DNA of 64,000 nucleotides, taken from contig CAIIXF020000004.1 in the NCBI GenBank assembly GCA_903813345.2, forward strand, positions 20,060,477-20,124,476, written 5' to 3'. Within the stretch, counting starts at the first letter, position 1. Every line of letters starts with the position of its first letter. The notes under the pieces were generated by a model. That model made no database searches and was not told the origin of the DNA. It saw nothing but the letters and a program-made list of their open reading frames with translations. The position numbers and the translations under genes are program-made. Source of the DNA: Owenia fusiformis. Its lineage: Eukaryota; Annelida; Polychaeta; Sabellida; Oweniidae. Shown piece after piece: positions 26,301-34,764 of this stretch.

Positions 26301-29300
26301 AAACACAATCCATAAATGCACATTGTATTTTCTGCTTCCTATCCTAGTAGCTGCCACAGTCCACTAAAGTTGCTCTGCGATGTTGTTATTGTAACCTTGA
26401 CCTTTAACCTTTTAGATGCTCCTTTAGCGAACCCTTCGAGGTCAAAGCTCCATCGTCAAGGTAGCGTCTATCAAAAAGGCTACATCACAAAACAAAGAAG
26501 TATTTGTCCAATTGGGGAAGAAATGGCTACGGAGATAATCTCTGAAAATATATTAGATGAACATTGTGAAGATGAAGGTAGTGTAGTGTGTAGCCCCCCC
26601 CCCCCCACTCTCCTATAGGCTACCCTTTGCAAGAGGGTTGAACTATTGTTGACACTCTAAGCATTACTGAGAAACCCTTGAACTCAACAAACCAATCAGT
26701 GGCCATTGTCCTTCTAACATATCATCCTTATATGTTATGTTAGTAGAATGTAATGCTCTTTGATTGGGTGAACATAAACTGTTAAATTATGAGACACACA
26801 TGTCGTCAGAGGGAAGCTCAGGGTAGCTATAGGTTGTAATTCTATTGAAACATAGATTAACATTAATTAATAAACTGTGTGATTATATGATATTTCTGGA
26901 AACATTTATGCTATAATACTTTTGTTAGATATTGTTTCGTGTTTTGACTATTTTAGTTTGATTTAATATATGGAATGTAATTGTATGAACACTTGTTTTA
27001 TGTCTGCACACATGATATTTCTAACTTATTTTATATTTCTGTTTTTTATATATCATTTTGAACTTGTTTACCAATATTTTAATACTAAAGAAGTTGATAC
27101 TAATTTTTAGTCTAGAATTAATGGCATCAATTTTAGAAACATGCAATAAGTAGAAATAGCTTTATAACTAAAATTAAAGCCCGTGAAAATATTTTTTAGA
27201 ACGGAAATCCTGCTTTTACAAAAGATCAATAATAAATAGCATAATATTTTATAGGCTCTGAACTAGGATCTCCTTCATCGCCAACATCAGATGGCGCTAG
27301 TGGATCACCAGATTTTACCACCAGGGGGCATCGTTTACAGCGCCAGGATGCCAAAAGTCGTAAAACCTTCAAGATAAAGCGTCAGAAAAGTCGAGACTTG
27401 ATCAGTATAAGGAGAACTCAAACAGTGGCCAGTAGAAGGTATGTAACATTCCCCAAACAAATAAGTGTCACTAAGAGGCTATTGGCCACTGTAGTCATGC
27501 CTTTGACATTTAGCCTGCAATGCTCAGCAGTATAGATATGTCTCTAATATGACCTTATCCTTATCCACATAGTTGTGCCCCTTACATTAAATTACTGTCA
27601 TGCCTTTAACATAGCCTGCAAGGTCAATATAGTCATGTGATAAACTTATTTTCATAGTTCAAATGGGTCAAATCATGGTTTGTAGTCCAAGGTGACCTAT
27701 CTTTAAATATGAAGACCTAATATATATTATATATATATTATTGATTATCTTGCTATTGACCAGATATGTCAAGGTATTCCATCCCATACCAGTCAAAATA
27801 GCAAACTTCAATCACATATTTCACACATACTGCAAACATACCATATTAGAAACCTATAACTTGTGGCTTCTCTTCAAATAAATAATACAATTTCAGATAT
27901 GGTATGTCTGGTCCAGCTCCTCTAATTGAAGAAGAGAAAAGCCCTGGTGTTCTTCGTAAAGTGAGCACCGTACAGGAAGAGGGAAACATAGCACCACCTA
28001 TTGTCGAGAGTGAGCAATCTCATCCTCAAATAACTGAAGGTAATTATCATTCCATCGAATGAAGTTCAAGGGGTACGTCCGTCCACCGTCTGTCTGTTGG
28101 GGCAGTAACTCGCAATGCTCACTCGTGCAGATATCATACCCATTCATGGATAAAAATCATATCACTCATAAATCATAGGATATCCTCTATATACATGTTT
28201 ATAACATACCTATGATGATGTATAGTGCAAAGTGTACACAAGGCAGCGGGCCAATATAAGTTTTGAAAAGCTCGCGCCCGCTAACTTTCTGATTGGTCAA
28301 GGCGCTGACGTCATAACCAATCAATCGAAGATAAAACTGCGCGAGCAATTTTTCTAAACTCATTTTAATCATCTTCAAACCATTTGTTTGTCAATTCTAT
28401 AAGAAAACGTTACTCTCTGACAAGTCTACATCACCATAGGTATGTTATAAATCGTTTATGTCACTATCGTGGCACATATGCCCACGGTTCTCAGAGATCA
28501 ATGTCCCTCCCAAGGTCGGGCCATATATCACTGAGACCTCGGGCATATATGCCACGATAGTGACATAACCTCTAAATATAGCATATATACAGATTATTTC
28601 ATGAGAGGGAAAAGTAATATTACTCAATAGGTAAATAAATACTGAGAAACAAATTGTGACTTGAACAATTATTTTGTCATTAATAAGGCATGAGTTTAAA
28701 AGCCTCTGGGTGGATTAGTCACAACATTCTTAACATTACCTGTCTCACTTTAATTTAACTCTTGCAAAACTTAAACGATTCAAATCAATAACGCAGATGC
28801 GAGTAGGTAGTTACCAGATTCACCACCAGGTGGCTCGTTCGGGTCAGATAGCATGGCGGGTATAGGAGAAAGTTCCCTTAAACTTAAATCACATCTGTTT
28901 TAATGATTCAATTTTCATATAACCCTTATGTATCTAATAGTTATGCTAACTGAAATATGTCCAGTAAAAGAAAATGTTATCTATCCAATACAAGAAAAGA
29001 TATTTCACTTTTTGTGATTTTGTATCATGGGGTTTATGGGGAATCAACCCGAACAAGAAGTCACATTTTCAAAAAAAATTAAATTTTCAAAGTTGATAAA
29101 CAATTTTCGAAACCATATTTCTAGATGTACTTTTACATGCAGATTTCAAATATGACATCACTTTGACTGAATTTTGAATATTTAATGACGTAAATCAAGA
29201 TTATTTCTACTCGCACCTAGTCTATTGCAATTGCTAAATGAAAGAGAAAATAAATAAAAGTATGAGTAATTTAAGAGAGCACATTAAAGTATTTTGATAA

Positions 29301-31489
29301 TGTTATAAATCCCATTTGTGTAATCACATCAGTACTTTAAATTGTCTATGAATGCCAACATTTCAGATATTTTATTTAACTTTTACAAAATCACTTGTCA
29401 TATATGGATTGTCTCATGGTGACATTTAGTGATGGTTGATTTTATTTTTTAAACTCAGTCATGTCAGCCTCATGATGCGTATTGCAAAAGGGTTCCCCTT
29501 ATAGAAAAAGAATTAACACTACAACTAGAATTTTCTCAAGTGCCCCAGCATTATCACAGCTATCCATTGCTGAACAGTAATTTGCATTTTGAAACAAAAC
29601 ACTTTGTTGTTTTACTCATGGGTTTGACAGGCCTGTCACATATTAAGTACACTAACATACATATCTGTCACACTGATATACATTGACATATTAGGACATA
29701 TAAGAGATCTTCATGTAAATCACAATGTTGACAAAGATTTTCTCAGGTAAATTAAACATTTTAATTATTTCTAATTTAATAGGTTTGAGAGTTAAAATTT
29801 CATTCGCATTCTAAAGAAGATAATCCATGAATAGAATAAAAATTAAGGATTTTGTTAACATTCTGTAAATATGTATAATGATATATCTCATGTGTTACAC
29901 AATGTGTTTTAAGACCATGGTCTTATATGAGGGGTTATGCAACTTTTGTATAGCATGTCATTTTAACTGAGGAGTGTTGATTGATATAGCCAACAATTGA
30001 ATAAATATTTAGGCAGAAAAAGATATATGTCATACATGTAGATGTATTCATATTCATATGGGACAATTCAAATCCTTTTCTCATCTGACAAACAGTTCAT
30101 ATATCATAAATATCTGAGAGTTTCGTTGGTACTTCTATTAAGTTTTAGAGAAAAACTTGTTTAAGCACCATCACCCATTTTTATGTCACCACCAAAAATT
30201 ATGACATTGATATGGTCTCCATTTTTTGACAGTGGTTGGTTATTGGCAGTCGATGGTTGGCGATCGGCATCTGTAACAAATTCTTACAACTTTCAATAAC
30301 TTCACAAATACTGTTTAGACTGACTTCAATTTTTTCAAAATCATCTACAAGTTTTCAGAAGTTCAAATCTGACTTTAGATTTAATAGTTGACCTTCAATG
30401 ACCTTCTTAAAAATCAATTTCTATCTGCTTATTTAAATCATCTTTCTGTAGACAAAACAATCTGTAGAAAAGTTCAATGTGAAATTGATTTGTCAAAATA
30501 AAAATTTCCCTTTTTTTAATGCATGGCGATCTACACTATATAAATGGGCAGAGCTCTTTCCATGTTGACATCAAACTGTGCACCCTTGAGTATTTTTCCG
30601 GGATTGCACCTTTTATATTAAACGATGAGCACCAAAAACTTGGGCAATTTGCTAAATGATATGCGTTACCCTTTAAATAGGGGCAGTAATTTTTCTATTG
30701 CTTGTATAGTTCAGAGAAATCAGTTATCTTACTAAAACTTGTTTTAATACTTTTATATATTGTTTGTATTACAGATAAATCCGGTAACTCTCCTAATAGG
30801 GGTAGTAATTCTTCCATTGACCTGGGTAGTCCATCCGATACTGAAGTGAAGGTGAATATATCCAGCTATTTGTATCAATAGATCTTTAAATGTATTAAGA
30901 TCTCAATGATTACTGTGTATATGCTATAGTCTATAGACTATACTTGTGTATATTGATTGCTGATTGTCTTATGTCTAATTTTATTAATACAAATGAAATT
31001 AATGCATTATTGTAAGAGAAATTGAGAAATAAATAAAAACCAATTCATCCAAAATCATTAGCCTTAAAGTGAAGTATTTTTACAAAACAGACAACCAATG
31101 ATTAAACATTTTGAATCTTTTAAGAATAGAGGCCTAAAGTTACATGTTTAAAAAATTAGGCAAATGATTCTCATATATTTTTTCAGCAAAGCATGAGAGC
31201 CCGTTACATCTCAAAATCACAAGAAGACATCTTGAAATCAGCAGCTCCCCCTGGAACAGTCCGCGGCCGAATTGCCCGCCAGGGGGCCAGGATTGTGCGT
31301 TCCCGGTCACCCTCAACAAGCCCAGTGCGTCACAGTGGTACCCCCTCTCCCACTCACTCCATTGGAGCACAGTCTGCTCCTGGGGGGACATACATGCGAA
31401 AGGGTGACTCAACAGACTCAGTCAACAGTGAGAATGCAGCGTTGCTGAAATCTGAAGATCGACTCACACAGAGTCCAATCATTGGCTGA
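3980..31489 (+). CDS. UNC80: UNC80 (NALCN channel-complex scaffold), 3' part, C-terminus complete
   Basis: UNC80 is a giant HEAT/ARM-like scaffold that binds UNC79 and the NALCN sodium-leak channel at the neuronal plasma membrane and supports its localisation and background current (established). Twenty-four exons join with matching phases into about 1,329 residues; the family is about 3,200 long, so the N-terminal part lies left of the window. Recognition rests on conserved blocks such as DMDIDAEFGDCNKV, TMSCRGLQRYILEILPMTDW, RDSLYQIAFLG and FLDFLTSYRPSLF. The first exon seen (3980) begins in phase 0 after a TTTCAG acceptor, so no start codon is in view. The last exon ends at TGA 31487-31489. 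Exon coordinates are in the block entries below. The introns are full of repeats, the largest (15279-26415) over 11 kb. The family is near certain; individual small exons in the Ser-rich C-terminal tail are less certain. Confidence 0.93.
4154..4382. mobile_element. 229-bp MITE, CAGGGTG termini, TA target site
   Basis: Flanked by TA on both sides. It begins CAGGGTGTTTCATATGTATG and ends with the near-exact inverse (CATACATATGAAACACCCTG). There is no coding capacity, and a G10 run lies near the right end. The TA duplication and CAGGGTG end fit a non-autonomous Tc1/mariner-type element. It lies in the UNC80 intron between 4077 and 4609. Confidence 0.8.
6413..6638 (+). repeat. Two tandem pseudo-copies of a UNC80 exon (113-bp unit)
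   Basis: Copies begin at 6413 and 6526, immediately before the intact exon at 6639; each begins GACTTCTGCTA(T/C)GAGGATG after its own TTTTAG acceptor. Each copy carries the first ~88 bp of the exon plus a 25-bp intron end (TTCTAATATTTTAG, including a good branch-point match). Both lack the exon's 3' end and donor, and in frame they reach TAA (6515-6517 in copy 1). Only the third copy can be spliced into the gene. Confidence 0.9.
8337..8570 (+). repeat. Minisatellite derived from a UNC80 exon-intron junction
   Basis: About five diverged units of 42-52 bp, each related to the exon end and donor (CATAATGTAAGTCATTAGG). GTAAGT donors recur at 8337, 8389 and 8475, and GTAATT at 8518. Reading past the first donor gives V-S-H-stop, so distal donors would truncate the protein. 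Confidence 0.8.
8681..8790 (+). pseudogene. Decayed copy of the next UNC80 exon
   Basis: Starting at a GCAG acceptor, the sequence (GGCATAGGCTACAACACTAA and the ~70 bases before it) aligns at roughly three quarters identity with the exon at 9120 (GCCGTGGGCTACAACGCTAT). It contains stop codons in the exon frame and no usable donor. It is read as an old exon duplication about 430 bp upstream of the functional exon. Identity was judged by eye. Confidence 0.6.
9120..15278 (+). CDS. UNC80: UNC80 exon block 2 (nine exons)
   Basis: Exons: 9120-9323, 9529-9624, 9872-10063, 10255-10378, 10620-10832, 11216-11311, 11907-12158, 14698-14862, 15060-15278. The first encodes KLADVAHTLLKMAPYDPHTM and continues into RHLDWDCAASLLRGVYMALH, typical of the conserved UNC80 C-terminal helical region. 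The exon at 11907 encodes the FLDFLTSYRPSLF block followed by EKLRGKNMPPPRSIGNVLMD. From 14698 on, the sequence becomes Ser/Thr/Pro/Arg-rich and is probably disordered. The last donor (15278) leaves a single G, phase 1, which can join either the exon at 17105 or the one at 26416. The 12.2-14.7 kb intron contains a 1.8-kb transposon-like insertion. Confidence 0.9.
11500..11670 (+). repeat. Fragment of the ~150-bp dispersed unit
   Basis: Contains GGGCAGACAGACAGGCATAA followed by CTTGAAATTTTTACAAATG and AAGAGCAGACTAGTG, matching units inside the element at 12391-13210. It is a partial copy with no clear ends. A short degenerate tandem array (TAATGTCTGCAGGT-like, about 11327-11405) precedes it. 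Confidence 0.55.
12342..14180. mobile_element. 1.8-kb CAGGGTG-ended, TA-flanked element with a nested insertion
   Basis: TA is present at both flanks. Termini are inverse copies over about 36 bp with one mismatch (CAGGGTGGTCCAAAAAAAGT at the left, its complement at the right). A second hairpin-ended element (12391-13210) sits inside. No transposase frame was found. It is probably a non-autonomous Tc1/mariner-type element in a UNC80 intron; the remaining 13211-14141 sequence is unrecognised. Confidence 0.75.
12391..13210 (+). mobile_element. Nested hairpin-ended element with GGGC-rich run and ~149-bp tandem units
   Basis: Begins ATCGCACTTTGAAAAAGTGC (hairpin GCACTT/AAGTGC) and ends TTCAAAGTGCGAT, the inverse of the start. 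A GGGCGGGCGGGCG run follows the hairpin, then units with CTTGAAATTTTTACAGATG, AGATCTGATTAGG and GGCGGCCATTTTGAATTTTT. Architecture and internal sequence parallel 417-1570. AGGTCA/TGACCT-rich sequence (12840-13010) links it to the array at 37628. Confidence 0.65.
15858..15990 (+). repeat. 21-bp minisatellite
   Basis: Consecutive ATTCTATAATGTGGATTGTA units, about six, decaying to the right until ~16060. Located in the UNC80 intron; no coding potential. Confidence 0.8.
16432..16834 (+). repeat. Dispersed ~410-bp element, copy 1
   Basis: Bounded by AGATGCGAG at the left and CTCGCATCT at the right. It is the reverse complement, with divergence, of 28795-29218. Shared blocks include CTTGATTTAC(A), the ATATCTTTTCTTGT stretch, CCACCTGGTGG (with its inverse) and GAAAATGTTATCTATCC-like sequence. 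It looks like a short TIR-bounded non-autonomous element; no coding capacity. Confidence 0.7.
17105..17334 (+). CDS. UNC80: UNC80 alternative Ser/Asp-rich exon, possible alternative 3' end
   Basis: A TTTCAG acceptor at 17101-17104 opens a frame in the right phase to follow the exon ending at 15278. It encodes a Ser/Asp/Leu-rich stretch with a doubled pattern (DISGSLQSNPDLSGSDQSKL) and runs to TGA at 17332-17334. It either ends the protein here, giving a short-tail isoform with 3' UTR in the following intron (AATAAA near 18171), or it is a 201-nt cassette exon leaving through a weak GTCTGT donor after 17305. That donor is phase 1 and compatible with the next exon at 26416. The upstream exon joins 26416 in frame if this one is skipped. 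Low amino-acid complexity limits confidence. Confidence 0.55.
18211..18258. mobile_element. 48-bp micro-palindrome with CAGGGTG ends and TA flanks
   Basis: TA-CAGGGTGTCAAA at the left and TTTGACACCCTG-TA at the right, with a G-rich loop between. It appears to be an extreme deletion derivative of the CAGGGTG element set. Confidence 0.6.
19206..19480 (+). promoter_or_regulatory. CCAAT boxes plus palindromic E-box inside the hAT-like element
   Basis: GATTGG (about 19260), two GACCAATCA sites (about 19296 and 19363) and a perfect GGTCACGTGACC palindrome at 19403-19414 cluster upstream of a short ATG frame. These resemble a vertebrate/invertebrate CCAAT/E-box promoter. Function is unproven; it may be captured or coincidental. 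Confidence 0.3.
19536..20828. mobile_element. CACGGTG-ended element with 44-bp perfect TIRs (Transib-like), nested
   Basis: Flanked by a 5-bp direct repeat, AATAT (19531-19535 and 20829-20833). Both ends begin CACGGTGTATAACCCAAACG and stay identical as inverted repeats for 44 bp. The heptamer-like CACGGTG end with a 5-bp duplication is the pattern of Transib elements, relatives of RAG1 whose signals start CACAGTG. The interior is non-coding but full of GGAGCGTTT/AAACGCTCC motifs in both orientations (about ten). No RSS-like nonamer is evident. The superfamily call is inference from ends and duplication length only. Confidence 0.72.
21074..21148. repeat. 75-bp hairpin
   Basis: CATAGGCCCCGGGAACATGT at the left pairs with its near-exact inverse at the right, with an inner GCGAGT/ACTCGC pair. 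It lies inside the right part of the hAT-like element. Confidence 0.75.
23418..24030 (+). repeat. 152-bp satellite with ~18-bp subrepeats
   Basis: CACAGCACATCACCCATGTT recurs at 23418, 23570 and 23722 (period 152), with a diverged fourth copy at about 23838. Each unit ends in several ATATGATATCACACTATT subunits, and these AT-rich subunits continue sparsely to about 24990. No gene is seen. Confidence 0.85.
24370..24530. repeat. ~160-bp inverted repeat (MITE-like)
   Basis: Arms contain ATATAATGGTTCATTCTGTA at the left and, at the right, its inverse with one or two changes. The centre has TCACTCGTTCGCTACGCTCA. No coding potential. Probably a small foldback element interrupting the satellite region. 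Confidence 0.65.
25117..26100 (+). mobile_element. 984-bp decayed Tc1/mariner-type element, TA-flanked
   Basis: TA lies at both ends. Termini CAGGGTGTCCAAAAAAAACA and its inverse continue as an imperfect inverted repeat of about 225 bp. Both arms carry the same transposase C-terminal coding segment (FVRRIELCIEWRGAH on the minus strand at the left, FVRRIRLCIERRSAH on the plus strand at the right), so the left arm looks like an inverted copy of the 3' end. The interior holds the broken transposase listed separately. Confidence 0.78.
25450..25945 (+). pseudogene. Broken mariner-like transposase remnant
   Basis: Plus-strand fragments in shifting frames read HGIISPFWFEGDWGRAIT, then WFQQANTT, TANDMLKWFRQCFG, a degenerate segment where PDLNPPDFFLWG is expected, and NNFVRRIRLCIERRSAHFEH before the end. 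This order (GIIGPFFFE, WFQQDGA..TA, catalytic PDLNP..FFLWG, C-terminal RR..CIE..GGHFEH) matches transposases of the Tc1/mariner group common in invertebrates. The second catalytic Asp region has changed (FQQA where FQQD is usual). Several frameshifts and stops: inactive. Confidence 0.65.
26416..31489 (+). CDS. UNC80: UNC80 exon block 3, C-terminal tail (five exons)
   Basis: Exons: 26416-26577, 27255-27438, 27897-28039, 30775-30851, 31187-31489, phases 1-1-2-1-0 and all consistent. They encode a basic, Ser/Arg-rich, probably unstructured tail: SRSKLHRQGSVYQKGYITKQ, then KTFKIKRQKSRDLISIRRTQ, a Glu-rich linker, and a final exon with RSRSPSTSPVRHSGTPSPTH ending SEDRLTQSPIIG-stop. The many RxxS and SP sites look like potential kinase targets (inference). 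The KTFKIKRQKSR block resembles the UNC80 tail I recall from vertebrates; the rest is assigned by frame, splice signals and position. The short exon at 30775 has a decayed copy of itself just upstream (about 30655-30716). Confidence 0.82.
28456..28568. repeat. 113-bp foldback (MITE-like)
   Basis: TTATGTCACTATCGTGGC pairs with GCCACGATAGTGACATAA; inner pairs ATATGCCC/GGGCATAT and TCTCAG/CTGAGA follow. Located in a UNC80 intron. Confidence 0.75.
28795..29218 (-). repeat. Dispersed ~410-bp element, copy 2 (inverted relative to copy 1)
   Basis: Begins AGATGCGAGTAG and ends CTACTCGCACCT. Antiparallel to 16432-16834 over its whole length. The two copies lie about 12 kb apart within UNC80 introns in opposite orientation. 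Confidence 0.7.
30183..30510 (-). repeat. Truncated copy of the ATGTCACCACC element
   Basis: Starts ATGTCACCACCAAAA, then GGTTGGCGATCGGCATCTGT and TGACCTTCAATGACCTTCTT. This is the reverse complement of the right part of 37628-39344. The right end is indistinct. Confidence 0.6.
30655..30716 (+). pseudogene. Decayed copy of a UNC80 tail exon
   Basis: AATAGGGGCAGTAATTTTTC resembles AATAGGGGTAGTAATTCTTC in the exon at 30775 and stays alignable for about 45 bp (roughly 75% by eye). It lies ~118 bp upstream and lacks a clear acceptor. Confidence 0.5.
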
Positions 31490-34400
31490 TAATAATAGTA
31501 GTAATATTTTGACAAAACAAAATGATTGATTTGCACTTTAGTGCCATGACAATGATCAGACTAAGTTGCCATGACAACCCACATATATATTAGCATGCAG
31601 TGAATATAATCTAGCCATTGATTTGAAAATAATTACCCATAACAGACCACAATGTTTTTAAAAACTGTTAATCAAAAAATTATACCATGACATACCATGA
31701 ACAAATTAAATAGTGATGGTTTACTTTGAAGTAATGTCATCAGACTTGCCAAAAGCTAATTGCAAATGAAACTATTCAGCCATCGCTTCTAGAGTTTAAC
31801 CATAATTAAATTAAACATTGACAGGACATATATATTGCCAATTTTGTACAGAGGAATGACATAATTAATACATGTATAACAACATTGTAGGACAATTTTA
31901 GAGTTTGTTTCACTGAATCTCAATGTTTTAATGATAACATCTATTCTAGAATACTTGTATATGGTATGCTAAAGCTTTACGATGTATGTTATAGAGGAAG
32001 AAATGGTCTCGAAAATATGTTAATTTCTACAATATATTAGAGACCATTGAAAAATGGTCAAGAAAATATGTTAGTCTTTACTATTTAATTGTATAGCGTA
32101 TAAAAATAAAAATGGTGTAGAATGTTAATCTTTACAAATACATACTCTAGGAAAAATGGTCTTGCATACATGTTTATACTTGTAGTACGATGTATATTTA
32201 ATCTTTAGAAATAAGAACATCTATAGCATAGGGAGATATGGTACGGATATACATTGTATGTCAGTTACAATATGGAGGAAAAATGATCTGAAATACATGT
32301 AAATCTTTACATATGCCATAATCTTTACAATGTTCAAACCATATTAGTAGTTAAATAATGGTCAAGAGTATAAACTGAATATTTACAATGTACTACTGGA
32401 AAAAATCTCATTTGTGAGAAATCGTAATGTTGGTCTAGTCAGCATGGATTGAAGTAAATGAAGTGAAACAGTGTAAACTGTCAATGAAAGCAAATCAAGA
32501 AATACATGTAATGCATTAAAATTTTAGAGGCAGGAAGGATGGAATAAGCATTTAGTAGAGAGAACATTTTGCCAATTATCTTGGGTGCTATGATAGATGA
32601 GTTTAGCAAGTAGTATAATATAATATATGTCATATATCTGTGATTTGTTTATATAGTCTATATGAAGGAATTGAAGTTTATTTTATAACAATCATTTAAT
32701 CAGTTTTTGCATTGGATTGGGTCCCAATGGATTAGAAGCTTCACTGTTGTAATTAAAGAAATCATTAATTCAATTTAGAACAATGGTCTGTGAAAATGCA
32801 CCCATGGTGCTTGGGTATGTTGATGTTTCATATATTCTAAAATGTGTCTAGGATTAATTAACTTTGTATATGCATAAACATGGAGCATGTTTTTGAACAC
32901 CCTCTCTGATATTGTAAAATGCATAAAGGCAGATCCAGACAAATATACAGTACAATGAGAAAGTCATAGAATTGATGCCTAAGTAATGGTGGTCATATCA
33001 AGATGTGAAAACAGTGAAAATGTGCAATTGCCAGAATGATGTGAAAATGTGCAATTGCCAGAATGATGTGAAAATGTGCAATTGCCAGCAGAATGATGTG
33101 AAAATGTGCAATTGCCAGAATGATGTGAAAATGTGCAATTGCCAGAATGATGTGAAAATGTGCAATTGCCAGAATGATGTGAAAATGTGCATTTGCCAGA
33201 ATGATGTGAAAATGTGCAATTGCCAGAATGATGTGAAAATGTGCAATTGCCAGCAGAATGATGTGAAAATGTGCAATTGCCAGAATGATGTGAAAATGTG
33301 CAATTGCCAGAATGATGTGAAAATGTGCAATTGCCAGAATGATGTGAAAATGTGCATTTGCCAGAATGATGTGAAAATGTGCAATTGCCAGCAGAATGAT
33401 GTGAAAATGTGCAATTGCCAGAATGATGTGAAAATGTGCAATTGCCAGAATGATGTGAAAATGTGCAATTGCCAGCAGAATGATGTGAAAATGTGCAATT
33501 GCCAGCAGAATGATGTGAAAATGTGCAATTGCCAGCAGAATGATGTGAAAATGTGCAATTGCCAGAATGATGTGAAAATGTGCAATTGCCAGAATGATGT
33601 GAAAATGTGCAATTGCCAGAATGATGTGAAAATGTGCAATTGCCAGAATAATGTTAAAATGTGCAATCAGCAGATGGTAAAACAAGAAAGGTTGTTCAGA
33701 TTGTTTGAAAACAACATTTCTCATGGCTATCTGTATCTAAGTATATGTGCCAAATGTAAAATGTTATCATATTTATTACTGTTTGCATGTTAAATTAAAT
33801 ATAAATATATTATCTATGTATGAATATATATAACATGAAATATATGTAGAAGAAATATCTGTTATTCTGTAATTTATAATGTAAGAGACAGATGATGAAA
33901 TCATATTGGCGACCAATCTGGTTGAAAACATCAAATTGATCGAGTTGAATTGTTCATTTATTTTTGTTTAAAAGTGAACTTGGGAATATATATATATATT
34001 AGGCTCATACTAAGTTGAGGCAATGTATCTGAAGAAATTGTAAGATGTCACCAGAAGATAAACAAGAAGGCAAACTAAACAACAATTTATCTTACAAACT
34101 GCTCAATGTATTTCCAATGATCAGAGTTCAAGTACATCATATATACTATTCAGAAATAACTTCATTCATATAATCAATGTAGGCTAGAGTAAACTATCAA
34201 TAGGCCTGTTCTCAATAAAATCAATTACTATTTCCTTGTCATGAATTTAAAATCCTCTCATTTTCGCAATGCAAAGACACATATCATAAAAAAGTATTAT
34301 GAAGTAGTTCTATGTAAGTTCATCTCTCTGGTTTACTTGAGAGAAATCAATTTATTTTATCAAGACTACAAATATACACTGTAATATAGATGTATGCTGT

Positions 34401-34764
34401 TCGTTTATATTTTTAAAAATTCATATCTTGAAAAAGACTTATGGATTCAGGTTGAGTCTCGAAATAAATTGGTTTCTCTGAAGAACAGAATAAACATTAT
34501 TTCATTTTTATATTTTAGATCGTTCATACAATACAAAGCATTTTGAGACTGAAATTGAAATTGTTTCAATAAAGAGAGAAAGATAAAAATTTATTATTCC
34601 AAGCTTTATACTAAAATAAACCTGCATGATTGATATATGCATGACGATTGTGATTATCGCCATGATGAATTTTATTCAATCCTTTTTAACGTCTGGAGTT
34701 TATAGAGTCCATTGTGATGTCAAATTATATAACAATTTGATGTCACAAAAACAATTGAAAAAGT
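31490..34764. other. UNC80 downstream region / 3' UTR up to convergent gene end
   Basis: AT-rich and without genes. Possible plus-strand poly(A) signals are AATAAA at 32105, 34568 and 34615. The convergent minus-strand gene has AATAAA at 34671-34676 (complement), about 90 nt past its stop. If UNC80 uses the distal signals, the two transcripts end within about 100 bp of each other. The only strong structure is the minisatellite at 33005. Confidence 0.5.
33005..33680 (+). repeat. 24-copy 27/30-bp minisatellite
   Basis: Unit GATGTGAAAATGTGCAATTG plus CCAGAAT (27 bp), with five- or six-fold occurrence of a 30-bp variant (extra CAG) and two copies with ATTTG for AATTG. Because unit lengths are multiples of three and stop-free in several frames, both strands show long artificial open frames. 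There is no start context, splice context or resemblance to a protein family. It lies 1.5 kb past the UNC80 stop. Confidence 0.95.

Larger units (their letters stand above)
17335..26415. other. Large UNC80 intron, repeat-filled
   Basis: Apart from the elements listed at 18211, 18894, 19536, 23418, 24370 and 25117, the stretches 17335-18200, 21420-23400 and 26101-26415 are AT-rich single-copy sequence with no recognised gene, RNA or conserved motif. Confidence 0.5.

Noticed and set aside
33005-33680. CRISPR-like array
   Set aside because: Contiguous repeats without spacers in an animal genome.
33005-33793. Long open frame of CNCQNDVKM repeats (and two on the minus strand) as a repeat protein
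   Set aside because: Produced by a stop-free 27/30-bp minisatellite; open on both strands, no upstream start or splice signal, no family resemblance.
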